Shown: in pieces, positions 42,901-51,640 of the stretch
How positions within the stretch are numbered: position 1 is the stretch's first letter
Layout: every line of letters begins with the position of its first letter
Assembly: GCA_025738555.1 (NCBI GenBank)
Contig: JAOVFP010000010.1
Location: 4,599,501-4,663,500, forward strand
Direction: 5' to 3'
DNA: 64,000 nucleotides
Source: Cyathus striatus
Lineage: Eukaryota > Basidiomycota > Agaricomycetes > Agaricales > Nidulariaceae
The notes under the pieces: model-generated
What the model saw: only the letters and a program-made list of their open reading frames with translations
Database searches by the model: none
What the model was told of the DNA's origin: nothing
Program-made: the position numbers and the translations under genes

Positions 42901-45900
42901 AGGCAAGGCACTCTTCACATCTAGGTGATGGGGAACCTGTTAGATATTCAGGGTTGCACAGCTTCTTTGACAGCTGTCACTTATCACCTGTCATACTTGA
43001 CACTTCTGTAATTGACAGATATGTGATTGACAGATTGACAGCTGTCAGTTACCTTAGTTACATGGCTGTGCTTTCTTGTATATATAAACCCCTTGTACTT
43101 TGGTAGATGTTAACAAGTTTTCTCCCCATCTTGTGTCTGTGTCTGTGTTTGTGTCTGAGTCTTTGCTCCACTATCACCCTCTTTGCTCTTCATTATCCTC
43201 TATTCTCTCTCTACCACACTCCTTATTCTTTGTTACTTCTGACAGATCCATAGTTACTGTGAGGAAGTAGCCTGGAAACTTAAAGTGCTGATTGATAGCC
43301 AGTGAATCCTGACAGTTCTGCTGCATGAATCGAGTGCTTCCTGCAAAATTGGATGAAATGATCACCCTTTTCCCAAGATCCTCCCCTTGCACATCTGGAT
43401 TAACTGCAATGGCATCCACTATTCCCTGATAAGTTTCAGTGTGGATCTCTGGTTGATGACCTTCAATCCAATGCAACCAACCCTGCTCAGTGCATGCCCA
43501 TGTATCCACACTATACTCCTGAAAGAGCTTCTTTGTCCTGAATTGATGAAGATTCTCACTAATATGTGGATGGATGTAATAGCGAAAATGCTCAATCTGT
43601 GAGACATGCTTGTACTTCCTTGTTGTGGGTGCATCCTCCTCCTCTCCTGGTGGCCTGTTAGGCACATGATCCACATTATCCACCTCCTCCACACCATGAT
43701 ATAGAATGCCAGGCTGCTATCCAAGTTGACCTTGTAGGAACATGATTGGATAGTGAAATGGCCAATACATTGCATTCACTTTACTGATTCTCTCCAGTGC
43801 ACCATCAAGGTGATGCATGATCACCTCATGAGGTCCCTCCACCTGATCACCATCACCAAGCAGAAGAACTGAAATCTCATCTTGTGTTGGAACATTGTAT
43901 CGCCATCGGTCTGTACCTACAGGATGACAAATGGCAAGGCAAAAATTGCAAGCAGGGTTATTGTTCCGTATTTCCTGATAGGCCTTCCAATAGACTGATG
44001 CACCTGGATGATGATGATAGAGAACATCTTCCAATATTCTTATGACATTAACATCCATGTTAAGATTATGATTTGCAGGATGGCCATTAATTTGATCCTG
44101 AGCTGAAGGTGCCTCAGCTGGATCATGAATATAGAGTTGAGCATATTTTCTGGGAAGACCTTGGCAAGGTAGGAGTGATCCAGCAAAATGAGTAACTCAA
44201 CCTTCAATTTTGAACACATATGGACCTCCAGCCTGGATGGAAGCATTTCTCTCAATTCCCATAGATGTCATGGCAAAGGCACAGTTGTATTGACGAATAT
44301 TGTCCTGGAAATTCTTGTTTCCATCCTTTGCAAGCAGCTCTGTCAACTCTCTTGGAGATTGGCCCCATTCTGGAAGTTTAACCTTTCCAGTCAGACAGCA
44401 ACTTCCAAATTGAAGGTGCTCTCTGGTTGAAGAAGTCAAACATTCAGCCTTCCAGTGCAAGGCATTACAATCAGGACAGACATCAGTGAATGGCCCAAGT
44501 GTGAATTTTGGCCAGTTGCGATCAAATGGTTGGCGAGCAATGGGAACATGCACAGGAGGAGGAGGTGGAGGAGTTGGAGGAATATCTGGCACATCTATAA
44601 CCATCATGTTTTCTGGATTGAACTGAAGAGGTGGAGATGGATCTGCAGGTCTTGGATTTGGCTGAGCAATTACAGGGTTACCCCATTCAATGTAGACAGG
44701 AGGCTGTAATAAAAATTAATATAATGAAGGTAGGAGCAATATTTTATACATACTGGAAGATTTAGTTCAATAAATTGAAATTGTTGAGGTTGGGGAGGAG
44801 CAGGAGGAGCACGGCAAGTACGGCGAGCAGTGGCAGGAGGAACAGGGGGAGCTGGAGGAGCTGGAGGAGCAGGAGGAGCAGGAATTTGTGGATATACATG
44901 ATATTGTGGAGCAGGAGCAGGAGCAGGAGCAAGAGTGAGAGCTGGTCGATTGATTTGAAAGGCATGAAAAGGAGCAGGGACAGGAGTATTCCATTGAACA
45001 TTTTCAGAAGCAAGAGCAATATTAGGCACATTTATCTTTGAACATTATTTAAAATAGCTAACTGATACATTTAAAGAATCACATACCTGTGGGGGATTGG
45101 GATATAGAGCAGGAGGTATTTGTTGAATACCTTGATTATTGCCTGCCACAAATGGTGCATTCTGCTGTACATTTGAAACAGAAACAGGAGCAGGGGGAGG
45201 TGGAAGGATAACTTGGGGAATAGCAATGGGAGGAGGAGGAGCAGAAGCAGGAGCAGGAGCAGGAGCAGGAGGAGTGATTGGTTGTTGTACATCTGCAGCC
45301 TGTTGTACATTTTGAGGGAGAATGTTGGGAGGAGGAAAGGCTTCAAAAATGATTGGATGATCCTGTTGCATGTTTTGAACAGCTGGGGGAGGTGTATTGA
45401 TGTGGGGAATATGTTGTAGGGGAATAGCAGGAGGGGGTGGTAGAATGTCATCAGCCTGTTGAATATTTTGAGCTTGATTATGTGCACGAATGGCCTCAGC
45501 AACAATTGGAGGATTCCATTGTAGATGAATCTTAGGGGCTGGGTTAAGCCTCACAGGAAGTGGAGGATTGGTAATTCCCCCCTGAGCTCTACCTGTATGC
45601 CCATGTTCTCTTTCCCTTCCCCTTCCCCTTCCCTGATTGATGCCCTGACCTTGTTGCAGACCTGGTGTATTTAACTCACCATTTCCTTCACCCCTTTCCA
45701 TTCTCCTTCTAATGGGTGGAAGAAAGGGAGGAAGATCAACATGCATTGCTTCCAAAACAGCAGGAAGGTTGTGATAAGTAGGTGGGACAGGTGGATTTAT
45801 GGGAGGAATATTTTGTGGCACAATATGAATCTGAGGAGCAGCTGCAGGCAGGGGCGCATTCATGCAAGGAATAATAGGTTGTGGTGGAATGTTACCAACC

Positions 45901-46369
45901 CATTGAATATATTGTGGCTAAAAGAGTGGCTGAATTTCCTCTGCAACCATGGGAGGATTCCATTGTATAATTGGCTGATTTTGAGGAGCAGGAGTACACT
46001 CCACAGAAAGTAGGGGATTAGTGTTATTCCTCCCCCTCAAGCTGTAGCTGTACCCCTTCCTCTTCCTCAATGGTGACTTGCACCACCCCATGTACTTGAT
46101 TCACCATTCCCTCCACCCTGACCTCTTCCCCTACCCCTACCCCTACCCCTTTCCCTACCAATGGGTAGCACAATGGGAGGAAGGCTCACACGCCAGGCCT
46201 CCAAATCAGCAGGTAGATGGAGATATGGAGGTTGGGCAGAGGAACCTGCAGCAGGCAGAGGTTCCTGCCTATTTTCAGGGGTGTCCAATGCATGTAACTT
46301 GTGCTCAGCCTGCCATGCATTTTGGCGTGCCTGCTCAGCAGTGCTGATGGGAGTTGACCTTTTAAACAA
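39957..46369 (-). pseudogene. Helitron Rep-helicase pseudogene
   Basis: N-terminal exons are Pro/Gln-rich with an Arg-Gly stretch and introns (for example 44,704-44,757). Next come the zinc-like CPDCNALHWKAECL...CCLTGKVKLPEW and QYNCAFAMTSMGIE, then YAQLYIHDPAEAP and FRYYIHPHISE. The Rep domain has the HUH motif GLPHMHLIVF and a tyrosine motif KYIYKYIYKYIFKGHD. The PIF1-type helicase has Walker A GPGGTGKT, VIWDKAPMQHRH, and ends FAITINKSQGQ...THGQFYVGVSQVRS. Breaks: in-frame stops near 45,918, 44,195, 43,717, 42,406, 41,747, 41,675, 40,755-40,760 and 40,275, a frameshift near 41,490-41,520, and a solo LTR after 42,937. Walker B Glu is Lys. Most stops fit CGA to TGA. Confidence 0.88.
42938..43244 (+). 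mobile_element. Solo LTR, family 1, copy 1 (in Helitron gene)
   Basis: 307 bp, starting TGTTAGATATTCAGGGTTGC and ending TTACTTCTGACA (TG...CA). It has a TATATATAAACC promoter-like box near 43,079 and a TGTCTGTGTCTGTG tract. The flanking 5-mers GAACC and GATCC match in 4 of 5 positions. Taking out the LTR plus one 5-mer makes the Helitron frame continuous, which proves insertion. Two other copies lie at 58,272 and 58,835. Confidence 0.9.
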
Positions 46370-46430
46370 TGATCAGTACACATCCTGCTCACTCATTAAG
46401 AAGCAAAATCACATACATGGATGTCACTGA

Positions 46431-46932
46431 ATTTGTTCTGTACCTTGTGAATAAATAGGGCAGTTATTTGGTCCAGCTGGGCTATCCCAATGACACAGAG
46501 AAAAAAAAGGCAAAATCGGTGGAAACAGCAGTAGTTGAAAGTGGAGCTACTTCCTAAAGAGGAAGGGGGGCAACTGAAAATTGTGCCACACCAATCTCCC
46601 TACACACTGTGTACAGAGAGTGGTCCCAACTCTAATATGAATAGAGCTGCATGGCAACCAGCAAACACTCATAAAGAGAGGCCAGGTAGGTAGGACTTCA
46701 CTGCACTTCACCTTGGTCTGCCAATTCTCCTGCCACTGTAATGCCTGAGATGGCTGCAGCAAAAAACACAATCTCTACTTAATACACAAACAAAGAATAC
46801 AGAGAAGCCAGAAAGCCAGAAAGCCAGAGAATCAAAGTCCAGAGTCAAGAGCACAGAGCCTAGAGCCTAGAGCCAAGAGCTAAAAGTCCAAGGGTCCAGT
46901 GGTCCAGAGTACCTGTTAAAAAAAAAAAACAC
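46431..46932. other. Non-coding region upstream of the Helitron gene
   Basis: No gene seen. Short imperfect repeats of CCAGA and GAGCCTAGAGCC type occur at 46,810-46,915. It may be the Helitron 5' leader or older repeat debris. Confidence 0.4.
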
Positions 46933-47296
46933 TAAAAACTCGCAGAAATGGAAGGAAAAACACTATAGAATAGTGCAGTAGCTGCCAAAAAAAGCGAAAT
47001 TTCAGTCAACATGAAGCAATAATGTCCCCAAACACATACAATAGGATAGTGAGGTGAAGAAATAAAGGGGGAAAGTGGAGGGAGCAAAAGATCCAAAAGG
47101 TAGCTGTATTTTTTTATTTTTAAAATAAAAAAATAGCCAAAAACTCGCAGGAATGCAAGGAATGCACTATAGAATGGTGCAGGGGCTGCCAAAAAATCCG
47201 AAAATTCAGTCAACATGAAGCAACATTGTACCTAAACACATACAGCATGATAAAAGGGCAAAAAATTGGGGGGGGGAAAAGTGGGGGGAGCAAAGG
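46933..47296 (+). repeat. Two tandem copies of a dispersed repeat
   Basis: Copies at about 46,933-47,090 and 47,140-47,296, each opening AAAAACTCGCAG and containing CACTATAGAAT, TGCAG-GCTGCCAAAAAA, TTCAGTCAACATGAAGCAA and GGGAGCAAA. A third diverged copy is at 39,230. The poly-T/poly-A rich linker between them has no other feature. Confidence 0.75.
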
Positions 47297-47529
47297 AAAG
47301 AGCAGGAGTACAGCATTGGTGCAGTATTGCAGCAATGTGGCGCAGCACAGCACATTCCGCCAAAATTGCTTACTAATACTAATGTGCTTAATAATAATGT
47401 GATTGCAACCTTTTCAAGACACTTAGTCATTTACTTTGTTGAACATTATTTGCCTCCATTCATTTCAAAGATGCTTAGTCATTTATCTTTTAATTACATT
47501 AGTTAGAGCTGTATGTGTCACTCCCACAC

Positions 47530-47890
47530 ATGTCTCAACTGACTATCACCTGACTCTCACCTGACTCTCATCTGACTCTCAACTAAGTCTCAGAAGTCAG
47601 GTTAGACTCTCATCTGACTATCATTTGACTCTCAACTAAGTCTCAGAAGTCAGTTGAGAGTCTAAACTAGGTCTCAACTGAGTCTCAAGAGTCAACTAAG
47701 AGTCTCATTAGAGGCAGTTGAGAGTCAGTTGAGAGTTAGTCAAGACTTCCTGAATTAGTATTGGGATTAGCTTGGATTTTTACTGACTATCACCTGACTC
47801 TCACCTTACTCTCATCTGACTCTCACCTTACTCTCACCTTACTCTCATCTGACTATCACCTGACTCTCACCTGACTCTCACCTGACTATT
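47530..47890 (+). repeat. 11-bp repeat array, left (CTGACTCTCAC type)
   Basis: Dense run of CTGACTCTCA(C/T/A) units and variants CTTACTCTCAC, CTGACTATCAC and CTAAGTCTCAG, with a middle part in the opposite sense (AGTTGAGAGTC). The same family recurs at 63,490-63,805 and nowhere else in the window. Confidence 0.85.
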
Positions 47891-48007
47891 GTCCAAAAAT
47901 TACCATGACAAAAATTATTTGCGCAATTAGTTATAAAACTCTCAACAAGAAATTTATATTACAATAATTAAATAACAGATCAACTTAAGAATGAGAGCTA
48001 TTTGATA

Positions 48008-49115
48008 TTACATTATCTGATCATCAGGTATATCTTCTTCCTCTTCCTCCCTATCATACTCATCACCAGCTTGCTCCTCTTCCTCTTCCTCAGGATTATT
48101 TAAAGCTTTATTAAGCTGATGTTGAATAACTTTCTGAGTATGAATAAATAGTAGAGCATGAATGGTCCAGTCAAAATTTGCCACAGTCATTCTATTAAGA
48201 ATACTTTGATATCCTCCTAGCCAAGCATTGAGTTGTTCACATGCCTATTAAACTATTAATTGTAAATATAAATCAGCAATAAAAGAACTTACTTGTGTAT
48301 TAAATGCTCTCTTATAATGGGGTCTACCATTTATATCATATTCTACTACTACCAGATTTGGTGCAGAACCATTCAAAGGTGCAGGATTACACCATTTCCT
48401 GCAAATGTAATCGGTTGTGCAATGATTGATATAGTGGTAAGAGTCTACAATCAATCTAGATGTATGACTCCATATTTCCCATACTCCATTTAAAATAGCT
48501 GCTTGTAAAACTACACATGCTTTATCAATGCAAATATAACTTGGTCTGGATTCCTCAGTAGGATATACATTATTAAGAAAATCTAAAATTTGAACTGGGC
48601 CTTCAGACTTGGTAAATTTAGTCCATGCTTTAACAATACCACATGGAGCACAAATAGTTTCTACACAATAATATCTTGGTGCCACAAAATAGTTTTCTCA
48701 TTTGTTGTGACGTATATTAGCTGCAGGAGGATTGTCATGAGCTGGGGCTACTTGGCAATTAACTGGGGGAAGCCAATCCAATCTTTCATTATCAGTTCTA
48801 TGAAGAATTCTCTTAATACCTAATAAAGATTGACGCCCAAATCTGATTAAATGGCTGTGCCATCTATTGTCATGCTCAATACAAGTCTTAGTATTGGGTT
48901 CTTTATAATTATCACAATCTGCAATATGGCATAAATGCCCACATAATATTCTGTGTTCTGTGCAAAATACCCCATTCTTTTCATTTTCTAGTTTTTGGTC
49001 ACAGTCTTCAAATGCACAATGTCTGGGTCCCATAATAATTCCATCTATAACAGTCATATTTGTAATGGCTATACTCTCAGATTCATTGGAAGTTGGATCA
49101 GACCTTACACTAGGA
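48008..49115 (-). pseudogene. KDZ-associated cysteine-cluster gene, 3' part (cut by chromovirus)
   Basis: C-terminal part of a gene whose 5' part lies at 56,081-57,400. Exons read HCAFEDCDQKL, GVFCTEHRILCGHLCHIADC and TKTCIEHDNRWHSHLIRFG. Then come YYCVETICAPCGIVKAWTKF, YICIDKACVVLQAAI, SRLIVDSYHYINH and, after an intron (about 48,245-48,290), CEQLNAWLGGYQSILNRMTV with an acidic tail ending at 48,008. The spaced Cys/His sets and the EQLNAWLGG ending are typical of basidiomycete proteins with CxC5/CxC6 clusters, found next to KDZ transposases. An in-frame TGA lies at 48,698-48,700 between two good blocks. The role is unknown. I see no KDZ transposase domain. Confidence 0.65.
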
Positions 49116-49500
49116 TGTTAGGATTTCACCCCTTTATCTTATCTAAACCGCTTATCTTATCTTATCATCACGTGATTAGTCATGTGACATACAATGCGGA
49201 TACCTTGCGTATCAACATGCGACATTCATCAAAGACTACGGGCACAGTGCACAGTTCGGCCAGGCCTTTAACACGTAGAATACATGAGTTTGCACAGTAG
49301 AAGCACAGTTCCATGCGTTGTAGTGTAGGCAATAGTTACATGCAGTTACCTTGAGGACTTTACTATTAATACGATCATTTTAGTTACTATTTCTCTATTC
49401 TTGTGCTAGTTTATTCCAGACTTGCAATAAGACTCACTTCGTTTCCTTCTTTTCGAGTGTTTGAGTTCGACTTCGAGTTTTTGCTCGTCTGTCGCTAACA
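49116..49500 (+). repeat. 5' LTR of chromovirus (385 bp)
   Basis: Begins TGTTAGGATTTCACCCC and ends GTCTGTCGCTAACA (5-bp inverted ends TGTTA/TAACA). It matches 55,696-56,080. ACTATTAATAC at about 49,351 may act as the core promoter for a start near 49,397. Confidence 0.95.
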
Positions 49501-49502
49501 AA

Positions 49503-49513
49503 AGCACAAGAAT
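49503..49513 (+). promoter_or_regulatory. Self-primer binding site (Tf1-like)
   Basis: AGCACAAGAAT lies 2 nt after the 5' LTR. It is the exact reverse complement of ATTCTTGTGCT at 49,397-49,407 inside the LTR. An 11-nt match of this kind is how Tf1 and relatives prime reverse transcription from their own RNA 5' end. No TGG-starting tRNA primer site is present here. Confidence 0.75.
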
Positions 49514-49853
49514 CTACCTTGTTTCTCGACCTCGAACTCTCTTCCGCCGACCCCCGGCACACTTTTCTCCTTACCTCGTTCCCCGTTCTCTGGACCTTTG
49601 GATCCTTAGACGTACACCCCATTCAATAGACTTGTTCGTTGTGCTTGGACGCACGAGAGGATAGAGTAACGTTGAGCCCGACTCTTCCGAATTACCGAAC
49701 ATCTTAGGCCCTCTGCCTTGAGTTTGGCACGGCGCCAGTGACTGGGGAGGCTACCACGTGTTGCCCCAGCTGGTTCTATTAGCAAATCGGTGTGCGTGAG
49801 ACTTAGGACGTCTCACTAGTCTCTGAGCCCCTTCAAGAGCATCTGTTACCTAG

Positions 49854-50285
49854 TCTTTCACTCTGGCACCTGTCACCCGTTCCCAAACCCTCCGAACTCT
49901 TCGTAACCGATCCTATCACATTCCCTCATCCTCCACACCAATCTACACCCCTCGATCTCGCCCTACCCCTTACACTCGTAATCTGAGAGCCGTGTCGGTG
50001 GACTCCGACGACTCAGACTTCGATCCCAATACATACCTTTCACTCCATCAAATACCTGATTATATTCCACCTCTACCCCGTCCCATTACTCCTATTCCCC
50101 GTATCCTCACCATCATCACCGAACTTGGACACGACGACAATCTAAGATTCAGTACTCCCACTCGATACCTATCCCCATTATCACAGGATTTCTACTCTCC
50201 ATTAGGATACGAAACCCTTCTTAACACCGTTCACAACGACGGTAGAGAACTTTCTACACCTACTTACCCCGATTCCGAACTATAA
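49854..50285 (+). CDS. Chromovirus upstream open frame (ORF0), no ATG
   Basis: Frame open from the stop at 49,851-49,853 to the TAA at 50,283-50,285. It contains LAPVTRSQTLRTLRNRS, similar in style to the N-terminus of many fungal Gypsy proteins, then an acidic Ser/Asp segment (VDSDDSDFDPN) and a Pro-rich part. The first usable start may be the GTG at 49,992. It ends 2 nt before the gag ATG, in another frame. It may be a separate protein, a frameshifted gag N-terminus or simply leader. I cannot tell which. Confidence 0.45.
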   Translation, partial: SFTLAPVTRSQTLRTLRNRSYHIPSSSTPIYTPRSRPTPYTRNLRAVSVDSDDSDFDPNTYLSLHQIPDYIPPLPRPITPIPRILTIITELGHDDNLRFSTPTRYLSPLSQDFYSPLGYETLLNTVHNDGRELSTPTYPDSEL

Positions 50286-50287
50286 AT

Positions 50288-51640
50288 ATGGATACACCAG
50301 GAAATCCATGGAACCAGGTACCGGTACCAGGAACCGCTTATAACCCCGGAACACATCATACTACTCCGACAATTCACACGGAGGCTCCTACTCCACAGGG
50401 ATCTCCTTCACCCCTCATGCTACCAATAAATTTCGGACAACCCCCTCCTAACACCCCCAACCAACCACCACCGCCCCCACCTAACCCTCCAACTTCATCT
50501 GAACGAGGAGGTTGGGTACACATGATTGTAGACGCTATCAAATTTGTTGGAAGAGGCATATATGGATTACATAACCCAGTAATCGAAACAGCCCAAGCCA
50601 CTTCAATGATGGCACATAGACAACGCGATGCAGTCACAGATAAGGCTCTCAAAATTGAGAAGCCTGAGAAATATACGGGAGATCGTAAACATGCGAGAGC
50701 TTGGATGAGATCGCTGGAGTCGTACTTCACCGGATCTCGTGTCAATCCCCTTGAGCATGAAATGAAGATAAGGTTCATGTTAAGCCTTATAGACGGATCA
50801 AAGAATCAAACAGCAGCTAGCTGGGTTGATCGAATTATGGTAATAATGGAACAAACCCCTGGAACCAAATACGAACAAATTAAGGAGGACTTTTTACATT
50901 TTTTCGGAGTATATTCAGAAATTCAGGACGCTCAGGACGAACTCGATAATTTATACATGGGACGCTGGACAGTTGAAGAATTTACTGTTAGGTTTTCAAC
51001 CATTGCTGGACGAACAGGATATAATGACGCCGCGGTCATTAGAAAATACAAAGACAAACTTGACCCTCGATTACTTGAAATGATTGTTATGCGAGGAACT
51101 CCGGACACCCTTCAAAAATGGTACGACACAGCTCAGGAAATTGATCGAGAACGTCGGAATATTTTTAGAAACAAAAACCCACGACAAGGACAGCAATTCA
51201 ACCCCGGACAGAACCAGAACTTTGGACAACGACAAGGCGTACAAAATACCCAACAGGGAGGACCACGACCAAATCAATTCCAATCTCAGAATCAAGGACC
51301 CCGTTTTCCTCAGAACCCTGTACCTCCCCCAAACCGAGCCAACCTCACGGTATCGCAAGGAGGAGATCGTATGGACGTTGACACCATGAATGCCCTGAAA
51401 CGAGAAGGACGTTGTTTCTATTGTAAGGAAAAAGGACACATGGCCAACGCATGCCCTAAAAAGCAAAACCGAGGCCCTTATGTACAATGTAACGTAAATA
51501 TAGACACTCAATATGTAAATAACACTATACCAGTAGCATCCACTAGTGGAATTGTAGAACTACCAGACATTACTAGATTATCGGAGGAACAACGGGCTCT
51601 CCTCATTGCTCAACTGGGTTTTCCCCAGGGCCAGCAGTGA
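50288..51640 (+). CDS. gag: Chromovirus Gag (450 aa)
   Basis: Structural protein that forms the virus-like particle in the cytoplasm. Residues 1-75 are Pro/Thr-rich. The central domain contains KIEKPEKYTGDRKHARAW, FMLSLIDGS and WTVEEFTVRFSTIAGRTGY, the usual Ty3/Gypsy retrotransposon gag fold. A Gln/Asn-rich linker precedes a CCHC zinc knuckle, CFYCKEKGHMANACP, at about residues 375-390. The ATG is at 50,288 and the TGA at 51,638-51,640. The stop overlaps the pol frame (open from 51,577), which lies in -1, so Pol must be made by frameshift or restart. The frame is intact. Confidence 0.93.
   Translation: MDTPGNPWNQVPVPGTAYNPGTHHTTPTIHTEAPTPQGSPSPLMLPINFGQPPPNTPNQPPPPPPNPPTSSERGGWVHMIVDAIKFVGRGIYGLHNPVIETAQATSMMAHRQRDAVTDKALKIEKPEKYTGDRKHARAWMRSLESYFTGSRVNPLEHEMKIRFMLSLIDGSKNQTAASWVDRIMVIMEQTPGTKYEQIKEDFLHFFGVYSEIQDAQDELDNLYMGRWTVEEFTVRFSTIAGRTGYNDAAVIRKYKDKLDPRLLEMIVMRGTPDTLQKWYDTAQEIDRERRNIFRNKNPRQGQQFNPGQNQNFGQRQGVQNTQQGGPRPNQFQSQNQGPRFPQNPVPPPNRANLTVSQGGDRMDVDTMNALKREGRCFYCKEKGHMANACPKKQNRGPYVQCNVNIDTQYVNNTIPVASTSGIVELPDITRLSEEQRALLIAQLGFPQGQQ
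51616..51622 (+). promoter_or_regulatory. Candidate -1 frameshift heptamer GGGTTTT
   Basis: In the gag frame the heptamer reads G GGT TTT, which fits X XXY YYZ; yeast L-A uses the close relative GGGTTTA. It lies in the gag/pol overlap (51,577-51,640), 15 nt before the gag stop. A slip of -1 here enters pol directly. No downstream pseudoknot was verified. Confidence 0.5.

Larger units (their letters stand above)
39632..46430 (-). mobile_element. Decayed autonomous Helitron (limits approximate)
   Basis: Rolling-circle transposon on the - strand. The body is defined by the Rep-helicase gene (39,957-46,369) plus the presumed 3' hairpin module. I could not fix the 5'-TC and CTRR-3' ends, so the limits are estimates. 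It is itself the target of a solo LTR (42,938-43,244) and carries several nonsense codons, so it cannot move by itself. Confidence 0.7.

Noticed and set aside
44767..45505. Leu- or Ser-rich open frames across the Helitron N-terminal region
   Set aside because: They are other-frame readings of the Pro/Ala/Gln codon runs of the Rep gene.
49501..49520. tRNA primer site after the 5' LTR
   Set aside because: No TGG start and no fit to an initiator-Met tRNA 3' end that I know. The 11-nt self-match is better.
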